NCBI GenBank assembly: GCA_050747745.1
Contig: JBOGKM010000104.1
Location: forward strand, 33,771 to 97,770
DNA: 64,000 nucleotides
Direction: 5' to 3'
Source: SCQP01 sp050747745
Lineage (GTDB): Bacteria > Acidobacteriota > Terriglobia > Terriglobales > SCQP01
Positions 51,880 to 60,093 of this stretch are shown piece after piece. The notes beneath the pieces were generated by a model, which saw only the letters and a list, made by a program, of their open reading frames with translations, was not told where the DNA came from and made no database searches. How positions within the stretch are numbered: position 1 is the stretch's first letter; each line of letters begins with the position of its first letter. The translations under genes were made by a program, and so were the position numbers.

Positions 51880-53331
51880 TCAGCCAACGCTACCCTCCAG
51901 ACTCACTCCCAGCAGCTTTTGCGCTTCAACGGCGAACTCCATGGGCAGCTCACGGAAGACTTCCTTGCAGAAGCCGCTGACGATCATGGAGACCGCATCC
52001 TCGGTGGAGATGCCGCGCTGGCGGCAATAGAAGAGCTGATCCTCGCCGATGCGCGAGGTCGAGGCTTCATGCTCGACTTGAGCGGTATTATTCTTGACTT
52101 CGAGCACGGGGAAGGTGTGGGCGCCGCATTTGTCGCCGATGAGCAAGGAATCACACTGGGAGTAATTGCGCGCCCCGTGGGCGCCGGCCTGGATGCGCAC
52201 CGCACCGCGGTAGGTGTTCTGGCCGAAGCCGGCGGAAATGCCCTTGGAGACAATATTGCTGCGGGTGTTGCGACCCATGTGGATCATCTTGGTGCCCGTG
52301 TCGGCCTGCTGACGGTTCTTGGTCAAAGCGACGGAGTAGAACTCGCCCACGGAATCATCGCCCTGCAAGATGCAACTGGGATATTTCCAGGTGATGGCGG
52401 AGCCAGTTTCCACCTGCGTCCAGGAGATTTTGGAGCCGCGGCCAAGGCATTTGCCACGCTTGGTGACGAAGTTGTAAATGCCGCCCTTGCCGTCTTTGTC
52501 GCCGGGATACCAGTTCTGGACGGTGGAATATTTGATGGTGGCATGGTCCAGCGCGACCAGCTCGACGACGGCGGCGTGGAGCTGATTTTTGTCGCGCTTG
52601 GGGGCGGAACAGCCCTCGAGGTAGCTGACGCGAGCGCCCTCCTCAGCGATGATGAGGGTGCGCTCGAACTGTCCACTTTCGTTGCTGTTGATGCGGAAAT
52701 AGCTGGACAGCTCCATCGGACACTTGACGCCCTTGGGGATGTAGCAGAAGGAACCGTCGCTGAAGACGGCGGAGTTGAGAGTGGCGAAGAAGTTGTCGGT
52801 GTAGGGCACTACGGAGCCCAGATATTTTTGGATCAGATCGGGGTGGTGCAGAACGGCATCGGAAAAGGAGCAGAAGATGACGCCAGCTTCGGCGAGCTTG
52901 GAACGGAAGGTAGTGGCCACGGAGACACTGTCAAAAATCGCGTCCACGGCGACGCCTGCGAGCAGCTCGCGCTCGCGAAGGGGCACGCCCAGCTTCTCGT
53001 AGGTTTTGAGCAGCTCGGGATCCACTTCCTCGAGGCTCTTGGGCGCATCGGCGGCGTTAGACTTGGGGGCGGAATAGTAGATGACGTCCTGGTAGTCGAT
53101 GGGCGGGTAATGGACATTCTGCCAGCGGGGTTCTGACATTTTGAGCCACTGGCGGTAGGCGCGCAGGCGCCATTCCAACATGAATTCCGGCTCATTTTTT
53201 TTGGACGAGATCAGCCGGATGATGTCTTCGTTCAAACCACGCGGGACGGTGTCGGCTTCGATATCGGAAACGAAGCCGTACTTGTACTCCTGATTGGCCA
53301 ACGCCTCCAGGTCCTGGGTTTGGGTGCTCAT
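51880..53331 (-). CDS. sufB: Fe-S assembly scaffold subunit SufB
   Basis: 483 residues. 'YKYGFVSDIEADTVPRGL' start, 'SDAVLHHPDLIQKYLGSVVP', 'FCYIPKGVKCPMELSSYFRIN', 'YLEGCSAP', and the C-terminal 'SQCDSLLIGDKCGAHTFPVLEVKN' that holds the Cys used in cluster assembly. First structural gene of the SUF operon, with a GGGGA-like ribosome site. Expression may start in the 51-base gap upstream or come from the duplicated membrane-protein gene. Confidence 0.97.
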   Translation of the reverse strand: MSTQTQDLEALANQEYKYGFVSDIEADTVPRGLNEDIIRLISSKKNEPEFMLEWRLRAYRQWLKMSEPRWQNVHYPPIDYQDVIYYSAPKSNAADAPKSLEEVDPELLKTYEKLGVPLRERELLAGVAVDAIFDSVSVATTFRSKLAEAGVIFCSFSDAVLHHPDLIQKYLGSVVPYTDNFFATLNSAVFSDGSFCYIPKGVKCPMELSSYFRINSNESGQFERTLIIAEEGARVSYLEGCSAPKRDKNQLHAAVVELVALDHATIKYSTVQNWYPGDKDGKGGIYNFVTKRGKCLGRGSKISWTQVETGSAITWKYPSCILQGDDSVGEFYSVALTKNRQQADTGTKMIHMGRNTRSNIVSKGISAGFGQNTYRGAVRIQAGAHGARNYSQCDSLLIGDKCGAHTFPVLEVKNNTAQVEHEASTSRIGEDQLFYCRQRGISTEDAVSMIVSGFCKEVFRELPMEFAVEAQKLLGVSLEGSVG

Positions 53332-53382
53332 CGGAATCCCCTATAGACGACAACTCCAGCATGGCGAATCTGTACCAATTAG

Positions 53383-53871
53383 TCAAGATTCGTTGGGCAC
53401 TTTTTTGCCGCGCCTGCGCTCGATCAGCTTTTTGGTCAACAGGACCATGCCGATGGACTGCACCCATTCGCTGACGACGTTGCCGACGACTTGCCCCCAT
53501 TTGGTGTTGACGCCGGAGTGGATGTAGAGAACCAACCAGCCGGCTAGGGTCACGAGGAGGAAAAGGGTAAGGGAGTGGTCCCGCGCAAAATCGAGAAAGC
53601 GATGGGTAGGATCGTCTAAAGGCGGCTGTTCGCTTTCGCTCGAGCCTCTCTCGTAGAGGTAACCGGCAGCCAGCATCATGACCACCACACCGCTCCAGTC
53701 GGCGATGGCATTGCCGAAGAAGTTGCCCCAGTGTGTGTTGGGGTCCCAGAAGGAATAAAGGATGAGCCAGGTAGCCAGCACTGCAGAGGCGGTAAGGCTG
53801 AGGGAGTGGTCGTGCCAGAACTCGCGCATGGCAGGAGTATAGCGGCGGAACCTCCCGCGCGCCCCGCTCAT
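53383..53871 (-). CDS. membrane protein with internal tandem duplication
   Basis: 162 residues built from two similar ~60-residue halves. Each half begins with 'DHSL(S/T)L', contains a helix with 'W.(I/V)LY', then a '(H/K)WG..(F/V)GN...(D/E)W' segment, a second helix and a basic end ('YLYERGS' and 'KLIERRR'). Four membrane helices are expected. It resembles small bacterial membrane proteins of unknown function (DUF6766-like, not certain). The ATG at 53871 overlaps the stop of the NamZ fusion gene (ATGA). It lies 51 bases before sufB. Confidence 0.8.
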   Translation of the reverse strand: MSGARGRFRRYTPAMREFWHDHSLSLTASAVLATWLILYSFWDPNTHWGNFFGNAIADWSGVVVMMLAAGYLYERGSSESEQPPLDDPTHRFLDFARDHSLTLFLLVTLAGWLVLYIHSGVNTKWGQVVGNVVSEWVQSIGMVLLTKKLIERRRGKKVPNES

Positions 53872-56300
53872 GGGCCGTAGAGCAGGGCGGACTGGCGGAG
53901 GGCCTTGAAGGCCTGGATGGCAGGCTGCCAGGAGGCGGCAATACGGCGCGGATCCTCGCCGCTGTTGATTTTGTTCACCAGCGCCTGGGAGCCGCCGAGG
54001 ACGTGCATTCTGGAGTTATCCCAGCGCTGCGGATCGAGATGGCGGAACGCGCTGGCGAGCTCGACGCCCATTTCGGGAGAATTGAGGACTTCGCGGTTGG
54101 TGACGATCAGGTACACGCCGTGGCAGAGCTGGTGGGCAAAACGGCTGGAGGCGGGGGTGAAATCCACCGGCACGAAACGGATGCCGGGCAAGCGGCGGGC
54201 GTTGAGATAGGCAGCCAGCTGGGGAGCGTTGATCCAGGGAGCACCGACCAGCTCAAAGGGGGTGTCGGTGCCGCGGCCGACGCTGACGTTGGTGTACTCG
54301 ATCATGCCGACGCCGGGATAGAGGACGGCCTCTGTGAGATTGCGCATGTTGGGGGAGGGATTGACCCAGGTGAGGCCGGTCTCATCGTAGAAGTCACCGC
54401 GGGACCAGCCGCGCAAGCGCACGACGTGAAGATCAGCGCCAATAGTCCGATTGAACAGACGCGCCAACTCGCCGATGGTCATGCCGTTGCGGATGGGCAT
54501 GCCGGGGAAATAGCCGACGAAGCTTTTTTCCTGAGGCGCCAGCGGGGGGCCCTGGACGTGAATGCCATCGATGGGATCGGGGCGATCGTAGACGAGGATG
54601 GGGATGTGGTGAACTGCGGCGGTGCGGAGGGCGTAGGCGAGGGTCGTCTCGAAGGTGTAATAGCGCACGCCGACATCCTGGATGTCGTAGACCAGGATAT
54701 TGACGCGGTCCACACCGGCCGCCGGTAACAGATGCCGCGGATCGGTGGAGGAGTAAGCGCTAAAGACGGGCACGCCGGTAGCGGCATCGCGGCCATTGCC
54801 CACAGGACCATTCAAGGTGCCCGACCAGCCGTGCTCAGGACTGAAGGCGGCGGTGACGTGAATGCCATCGGCGATCATGTCGTCGAGATTGCGACGGCCT
54901 TCTCGGTCGAGGCCGGTGGGGTTGGTGACCAAGCCCACGCGCTTTCCGCGCAAGAGGCGGAAATGGCGGGAGAGGGCAACGTCGAGGCCGGTCAGGACCT
55001 GGCCGTTACGGTAGATCACACGACGGCCGGCGGCTGCGGTATCGTTGTAGCCGCTAATGCGCTCGAGGCCCTGCTCGACCCTGGTCCAGGTTGAGCCATC
55101 GTTCAGGGCCAGGATGGACGCGGTGACGGTGGCGATATCGGAGCGCATGGCGAGAATGCGCTTGAGGTGGGAACGCTGCTGGGGATAGGTGTCGTTGGCA
55201 AGGATGATGATGTAGGTTTTGGAGGTGGGGTCGATCCAGAGCGAGGTGCCGGTAAAGCCGGTGTGGCCGTAGGAGCCGATAGGCAGAAAAGCACCGCGAT
55301 TGCTAGAGAACGGAGTATCGAGATCCCAGCCGAGACCGCGGACTTCGGGAACGTTGGGAGGCGACTGCGGGGTGGTCATTTTCACCACCGCTAACGGCGA
55401 AAGGACACGATGGCCGTTGATGCCGAGACCGTCGTTGAGCATCATCTGGGCAAATTTGGAAAGATCATCGGCGGTGCTGAAGGCACCGGCGTTGCCGGCG
55501 ACACCACCCATGGCGCGGGCGGTGGGATCGTTGACGATACCGTGCAGGTAGCGGCCACGACCATCCACACCGGTGGGAGCGATTCGGGACAGCCAATCGG
55601 CGGGAGGCAAGAAGCGAGTATGGTTCATTCCGAGCGGCCTCCAGATGTGCCGGCGGGCGTATTGGTCAATGCGCTGGCCGGAAAGCTTCTGGACCAAGGC
55701 GGCGAGCACGATGAAGTTGATATCGCTGTACTCGAAATGGGAACCAGCAGGAAAGGCGGGCTGAATGGCAAAGGCTTTGCGGATGCCGGTTGCGTAGCCA
55801 GACCAGCGGGGGAACTGAGGAATATCAGGAGGCAGGCCGGAGAAATGGGTGAGGAGCTGGCGAATGGTAATTTGATCCTTACCGTTTTGACCAAAGGCGG
55901 GGAGATATTTGGCCACTGGATCGTTGAGGCGGAAACGGCCCTGCTCAAGCAACTGCATGATGGCCGGTGCAGTGGCGACGATTTTGGTAAGGGAAGCCAG
56001 ATCGAAGATGGTGCCGGTGGTCATTTTTTGACGCGGCCGATAGGAGCGGTAACCAAACGCCTTACGGTAGACCACCTTGCCATCGTGGCCGATGAGCACG
56101 ACCGCACCGGGAATCTCGCCGGCGGCAATGGAGCGCTTGACGATGGCATCGATTTGCGACCAACCGGTGGACGGCACGGGCAGGACAGCAGCCCGGGTAA
56201 GCGCGGCCGCGGCAAGGAAGACCAAGACGGCTGGGGCGAGATGAGGGCGGAAAAACCGGGTCAACAGATGGGATCCTGATGAATGCAGAGCTGCCTGCAT
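53868..56300 (-). CDS. namZ: serine beta-lactamase-like/AmiE domain fused to NamZ exo-muramidase
   Basis: 810 residues. N-terminal signal segment (to ~37). Domain 1 (~45-400) is a class C beta-lactamase/PBP4-like serine hydrolase with Ser103-x-x-Lys106 in 'LASLTK', Tyr191 in 'YSDIN' and 'HTG' at 346-348. Domain 2 (~435-810) is DUF1343/NamZ with 'FSPEHGWSG', 'VYDIQDVGVRYYTFETTLAYAL' and 'VYDRPDPIDG'. NamZ of B. subtilis is an exo-beta-N-acetylmuramidase, and its recycling cluster also has AmiE, a serine-hydrolase-fold MurNAc-L-Ala amidase. The fusion could strip the peptide and release terminal MurNAc in the periplasm. It is divergent from murQ. Confidence 0.88.
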   Translation of the reverse strand: MQAALHSSGSHLLTRFFRPHLAPAVLVFLAAAALTRAAVLPVPSTGWSQIDAIVKRSIAAGEIPGAVVLIGHDGKVVYRKAFGYRSYRPRQKMTTGTIFDLASLTKIVATAPAIMQLLEQGRFRLNDPVAKYLPAFGQNGKDQITIRQLLTHFSGLPPDIPQFPRWSGYATGIRKAFAIQPAFPAGSHFEYSDINFIVLAALVQKLSGQRIDQYARRHIWRPLGMNHTRFLPPADWLSRIAPTGVDGRGRYLHGIVNDPTARAMGGVAGNAGAFSTADDLSKFAQMMLNDGLGINGHRVLSPLAVVKMTTPQSPPNVPEVRGLGWDLDTPFSSNRGAFLPIGSYGHTGFTGTSLWIDPTSKTYIIILANDTYPQQRSHLKRILAMRSDIATVTASILALNDGSTWTRVEQGLERISGYNDTAAAGRRVIYRNGQVLTGLDVALSRHFRLLRGKRVGLVTNPTGLDREGRRNLDDMIADGIHVTAAFSPEHGWSGTLNGPVGNGRDAATGVPVFSAYSSTDPRHLLPAAGVDRVNILVYDIQDVGVRYYTFETTLAYALRTAAVHHIPILVYDRPDPIDGIHVQGPPLAPQEKSFVGYFPGMPIRNGMTIGELARLFNRTIGADLHVVRLRGWSRGDFYDETGLTWVNPSPNMRNLTEAVLYPGVGMIEYTNVSVGRGTDTPFELVGAPWINAPQLAAYLNARRLPGIRFVPVDFTPASSRFAHQLCHGVYLIVTNREVLNSPEMGVELASAFRHLDPQRWDNSRMHVLGGSQALVNKINSGEDPRRIAASWQPAIQAFKALRQSALLYGP

Positions 56301-57113
56301 GAGTGTTATAGACTGAAGGGCCGGGGGCTGTCAAACCTGAAAGTCGAAAGAGCAAACGGAAGCGCCGGGCTGGAGCACCTGGCAACGGAAGCCGTGAACC
56401 CAAGAACGGCGCAACTGGACCAGTTGCCGCTGCCGGCGCTAGTACGGCGGCTGCAGCGGGAGGACATGGAGGTAGCGCCAGCGGTGCGCCGATGCACGGG
56501 GGCCATAGCGCGCGCTGTGGAACGGATGGCGGCGAGGTTTGAAGCGGGCGGAAGACTGATCTATGTGGGTGCCGGGACGAGTGGGCGGCTGGGAGTGCTG
56601 GACGCGGCGGAATGTCCGCCCACATTCGGCATTGAGCCGCGGCGCGTAGTGGGGGTGATTGCGGGCGGCGCGCGGGCGCTGGTCCGTTCGGCCGAAGGAT
56701 CCGAAGACCGGCGACCAGCGGCACGGCGGGATATGGCCAAACTCCACCTGACCGCGCTGGATAGCGTGGTGGGCATTGCCGCCAGCGGACGGACGCCATA
56801 TACGGTGGAGGCGTTAGGCGTGGCGCGCAAGCACGGCTGCTTTACAGTGGCGGTGACCAATGTGACGGCTTCACCACTGGCGGCGGCGGCGGACATGGCG
56901 GTAGAGGTGCTGACCGGACCGGAAGCCATAGCGGGTTCAACCCGCATGAAGGCGGGATCGGCGGACAAGATGGTGTTGAACCTGATCTCGACAGCGTTGA
57001 TGGTACGGATGCAGCGGGTGCATGGGAACCTGATGACCCACCTTCAACCCGGCAGCAGCAAGCTGCGGGCGCGGGCACGACGCATCCGGCAGGCGCTGAG
57101 GGCGACGGAGTAA
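56283..57113 (+). CDS. murQ: N-acetylmuramic acid 6-phosphate etherase
   Basis: Cleaves the D-lactyl ether of MurNAc-6-P to GlcNAc-6-P. 'LATEAVNPRTAQLDQLPL' is the classic start region. The SIS domain has 'YVGAGTSGRLGVLDAAECPPTFG' (Glu110) and 'RSAEGSEDR' (Glu141), aligning with E. coli Glu83 and Glu114. 'GSTRMKAGSADKMVLN' follows. 276 residues. The ATG at 56283 lies 18 bases inside the divergent NamZ gene, and the first ~28 residues are not conserved-looking; the true start may be a non-ATG codon downstream. A C-terminal helical part is shorter than in E. coli. Confidence 0.94.
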   Translation: MQSCLHECYRLKGRGLSNLKVERANGSAGLEHLATEAVNPRTAQLDQLPLPALVRRLQREDMEVAPAVRRCTGAIARAVERMAARFEAGGRLIYVGAGTSGRLGVLDAAECPPTFGIEPRRVVGVIAGGARALVRSAEGSEDRRPAARRDMAKLHLTALDSVVGIAASGRTPYTVEALGVARKHGCFTVAVTNVTASPLAAAADMAVEVLTGPEAIAGSTRMKAGSADKMVLNLISTALMVRMQRVHGNLMTHLQPGSSKLRARARRIRQALRATE

Positions 57114-57118
57114 GTGCA

Positions 57119-58240
57119 ATGCGGCGGCTGGTTTGCGCCCGACAGATGGTAACGCCGGAGGAAAGCTACTCGGAGACGGGAGTAGTTATCGAGGACGGGA
57201 AAATTCAGGCACTGGGACGCAGGCAGGAGCTTGAGGTCGCGTCCGGAACGCGGACCGATGATTATGGAGACGCGGTTCTGGCGCCGGGGCTGATAGACAT
57301 TCACGTTCATGGTGGGGCGGGCGTGGATGTAATGACGACAGAGGCGACAGGGATCGAACGGCTGCGCCACCATTTGGCTCAGCATGGCGTAACCAGCTTC
57401 GTGGCGACAACGATGACCGCGCCGTGGGACAAACTGGCCGCGGCAGTGGAGCGGCTGGGAAGCGCGGGATTAGGGATACACCTGGAAGGGCCGTTTTTGA
57501 GCAGTGAGAGGCGCGGGGTTCATCCGGAAGCCGACCTGCTCGCACCGCGGCCGGAGCGGCTGCGGGAACTGTGGGCGGCCTCGGGCGGGCAGATACGGAT
57601 CATCACGCTGGCGCCCGAGTTGGAAGGAGCGGCGGAGTTGATAGCAGAAGCCGTGAAATTGGGAATTCGCGTCAGCATGGGGCACAGTGATGCCACGGTC
57701 GAGCAAGCACGCACGGCGATAGTCGAGGGGGCGTGCCACGTGACCCACACCTTCAACGCCATGCGACCGCTGCACCAGCGAGAACCGGGGCTGCTGGGGC
57801 TGGCGCTGGCAGATGCGGAATTGAGCGCAGAAATCATCGCCGACGGCCAGCATGTAGATCCCATGCTGGTGAGTTTGTTTTTGCAGGTGAAGGCGGAAGG
57901 GAAAGCGATGCTGGTCAGTGATGGAATCAGCGCTACGGGAATGGGCGACGGAGAATACAGCCTGGGAGGGATCGAGGTGAGAGTGAAGGATGGCTGTTGC
58001 CGTGCGGGCGGGCAATTGGCAGGCAGTGTGCTGACATTAGAGCAGGCGGTGGCGAACGTGCGGAGGTGGACAGGATGGGACTGGGCGCGGGCGATACGGC
58101 TGGCAACGCTGAATCCGGCATCTCTGCTGGGTTGGACGAGCAAAGGGCGGCTGGAGGTCGGCGCCGATGCCGATGTGGCAGTGTTTTCGCCGCAAGGCAA
58201 AATCATGGCTACGTATGTAGCGGGAAGACTGGAAAACTAA
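57119..58240 (+). CDS. nagA: N-acetylglucosamine-6-phosphate deacetylase
   Basis: 373 residues, amidohydrolase fold. 'APGLIDIHVHGGAGVDVM', 'GIHLEGPFLSSERRGVH', metal His in 'SMGHSDATVEQA' and 'THTFNAMRPLHQREPG', and the catalytic Asp in 'LVSDGISATGMGDGEYSLGG'. It turns GlcNAc-6-P, the MurQ product, into GlcN-6-P, which feeds UDP-GlcNAc synthesis. It starts five bases after murQ. In-pathway adjacency strongly supports recycling. Confidence 0.95.
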   Translation: MRRLVCARQMVTPEESYSETGVVIEDGKIQALGRRQELEVASGTRTDDYGDAVLAPGLIDIHVHGGAGVDVMTTEATGIERLRHHLAQHGVTSFVATTMTAPWDKLAAAVERLGSAGLGIHLEGPFLSSERRGVHPEADLLAPRPERLRELWAASGGQIRIITLAPELEGAAELIAEAVKLGIRVSMGHSDATVEQARTAIVEGACHVTHTFNAMRPLHQREPGLLGLALADAELSAEIIADGQHVDPMLVSLFLQVKAEGKAMLVSDGISATGMGDGEYSLGGIEVRVKDGCCRAGGQLAGSVLTLEQAVANVRRWTGWDWARAIRLATLNPASLLGWTSKGRLEVGADADVAVFSPQGKIMATYVAGRLEN

Positions 58241-58243
58241 GCG

Positions 58244-59545
58244 ATGGATAAGCTGGTGATTCGCGGGGGACAACCGCTGCGCGGCGTGATCCGGATTGGC
58301 GGGTCGAAGAATGCAGCCCTGCCGGCGATGGCGGCGAGCCTGCTGACCCGGGAAGCGGTGGTGCTGAAGAACCTGCCGGATGTGGGTGACATTCAAACCA
58401 CGCGCAAGCTGCTGGAAAGCATGGGAGTGGAAGCGGAGGGCGGAGGGGGACACCATCGTATCCAGCTGCGGGCGCAGCAATTGAACCACCTGCAGGCCGA
58501 CTACGAGCTGGTGAAGACGATGCGGTCGTCGGCGCTGGTGTTGGGACCATTGCTGGCGCGGTGGGGCCAGGCGCGGGTCTCGTTGCCGGGCGGATGCGCC
58601 ATCGGCGCGCGGCCGATTGATTTGCACCTGAAAGGCCTGGAGCGGTTGGGAGCCAACCTACGGCAAGAGCATGGCTACATCGTGGCGGAGGGGAGACAAC
58701 TGCACGGCGCCGATTTTAGCTTTGATCGAATTACGGTGACCGGAACCGAGGATGTGCTGATGGCAGCGGCGCTGGCGCAGGGCGAGACGGTACTGCGGAA
58801 CTGTGCGCGCGAACCGGAAGTGGTGGATTTGGCCGCCTTATTGACTAAGATGGGAGCACGAATTGAAGGTGCGGGCACGCCGACGATTCGAGTGCTGGGA
58901 GTGAGCGAGCTGGGAGGGGCGACGCATAGCATTATCCCGGATCGGATTGAAGCAGGGACGTACGTGATGGCGGCGTTGATTAGCGGCGGAACAGTAACAT
59001 TGACGCACTGCCAAGCGGAGCATTTGAAAGGGCTGCTGGAGCGATTGCAAGAGGCGGGCGGAAGCATCGAGGCCGGAGAGGGCGAGCTGCGGATTGCCGC
59101 CAGCCGCGAGCGGTTGCGGGCGGTGGACATTTCCACGGCAGAATATCCGGGTCTGGCCACCGATCTGCAGGCGCAGTACATGGCGCTGATGACGCAGGCG
59201 GAAGGCACGGCGGTGATTACGGAAACAATATTCGAAAACCGCTTCATGCACGCGCTGGAGCTGAACCGCATGGGAGCGAGCATTCGCATCGAAGGCAACC
59301 GGGCGGTGGTGCGCGGACCAGCGCAACTGACAGCGGCGGCGGTGCTGGCTAGCGATTTGCGTGCAAGCGCGTCGCTGGTGCTGGCGGCGCTGGCGGCGGA
59401 AGGGGAAACGATTATTGATCGGATTTACCATTTGGACCGCGGCTATGAAAGACTGGAAGATAAATTACGGGGCGTGGGCGCGGCGGTGCGGCGGCTGAGC
59501 CGGCTGATTCCGGTGGCAAACCAGGAGAGCGCCGCCGCCAGATGA
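58244..59545 (+). CDS. murA: UDP-N-acetylglucosamine 1-carboxyvinyltransferase
   Basis: First committed step of peptidoglycan synthesis: PEP is added to UDP-GlcNAc. 433 residues with 'GGSKNAALPAMAASLLT' (Lys22/Asn23), 'MRSSALVLGPLLARWG', the active-site loop 'SLPGGCAIGARPIDLHL' with Cys118, 'RIEAGTYVMAA', and 'TAEYPGLATDLQAQYMAL'. The Cys is the one alkylated by fosfomycin, so the enzyme should be sensitive. It is three bases after nagA, linking recycling with new synthesis. Confidence 0.96.
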   Translation: MDKLVIRGGQPLRGVIRIGGSKNAALPAMAASLLTREAVVLKNLPDVGDIQTTRKLLESMGVEAEGGGGHHRIQLRAQQLNHLQADYELVKTMRSSALVLGPLLARWGQARVSLPGGCAIGARPIDLHLKGLERLGANLRQEHGYIVAEGRQLHGADFSFDRITVTGTEDVLMAAALAQGETVLRNCAREPEVVDLAALLTKMGARIEGAGTPTIRVLGVSELGGATHSIIPDRIEAGTYVMAALISGGTVTLTHCQAEHLKGLLERLQEAGGSIEAGEGELRIAASRERLRAVDISTAEYPGLATDLQAQYMALMTQAEGTAVITETIFENRFMHALELNRMGASIRIEGNRAVVRGPAQLTAAAVLASDLRASASLVLAALAAEGETIIDRIYHLDRGYERLEDKLRGVGAAVRRLSRLIPVANQESAAAR

Positions 59546-59552
59546 GCAACCC

Positions 59553-60032
59553 ATGGGCAAGCGAATCGTAAGCGCGTGGCTGCCGGTGGTGGGAATGTGC
59601 GTGATCATCTTTCTGTTCTCGCAGGACGCACACTCGGGGCGGCACAGCATGGAAGTGCTGGGGTGGGTGCTGTGGCTGCTGCACGCCGACACGCCGCGCA
59701 ACGTATACCTGTGGAACGAACCATTCCGCAAATTCGCGCACGTGGTGGTGTACTTTCTGCTGTCGCTGACAGCGTACCGGGGGTTTGCCATGGGGCAGTT
59801 GCGGTTCCGGTGGGGGGCAGCGGTGCGGACGATAATTTTTTGCGCACTCTACGCAGCGAGCGATGAATATCACCAGAGCTTCATCAAAGGGAGAGGGCCA
59901 TCGGCGCGGGACGTGGGCATTGACAGCGGCGCAGCGGTGGTGGCGCTGGTGCTGATCTGGCTGTGGCTGAGGTGCGACCGCGGGCGGACGCAAGTGGCAG
60001 AGCTGGCCACCGGAGAGCGCGCCGCGCATTGA
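59553..60032 (+). CDS. VanZ-family membrane protein
   Basis: 159 residues. 'VVGMCVIIFLFSQDAHSG' (helix 1), 'FRKFAHVVVYFLLSLTAYR' (the family's K..H...Y), 'FCALYAASDEYHQSFIKGRGPSARDVGIDSGAAVVALVL' region with the 'DE.HQ.F..GR' core and a final helix. VanZ proteins confer low-level teicoplanin resistance in enterococci, but most bacterial members have an unknown envelope role. It is seven bases after murA, in keeping with a cell-wall link. Confidence 0.9.
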   Translation: MGKRIVSAWLPVVGMCVIIFLFSQDAHSGRHSMEVLGWVLWLLHADTPRNVYLWNEPFRKFAHVVVYFLLSLTAYRGFAMGQLRFRWGAAVRTIIFCALYAASDEYHQSFIKGRGPSARDVGIDSGAAVVALVLIWLWLRCDRGRTQVAELATGERAAH

Positions 60033-60093
60033 AAGGGGAGGAAATAGCCGGAGATGAGGCGGGCCTGCGTGGTAGAATCTGCCTCATAGGATT

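Noticed and set aside
51826..53136. 436-codon open frame on the plus strand across sufB
   Set aside because: It lies wholly antisense to sufB and sufC starts, has low-complexity Gly/Val/Asp composition and no family match; long antisense frames are common in GC-rich genes.
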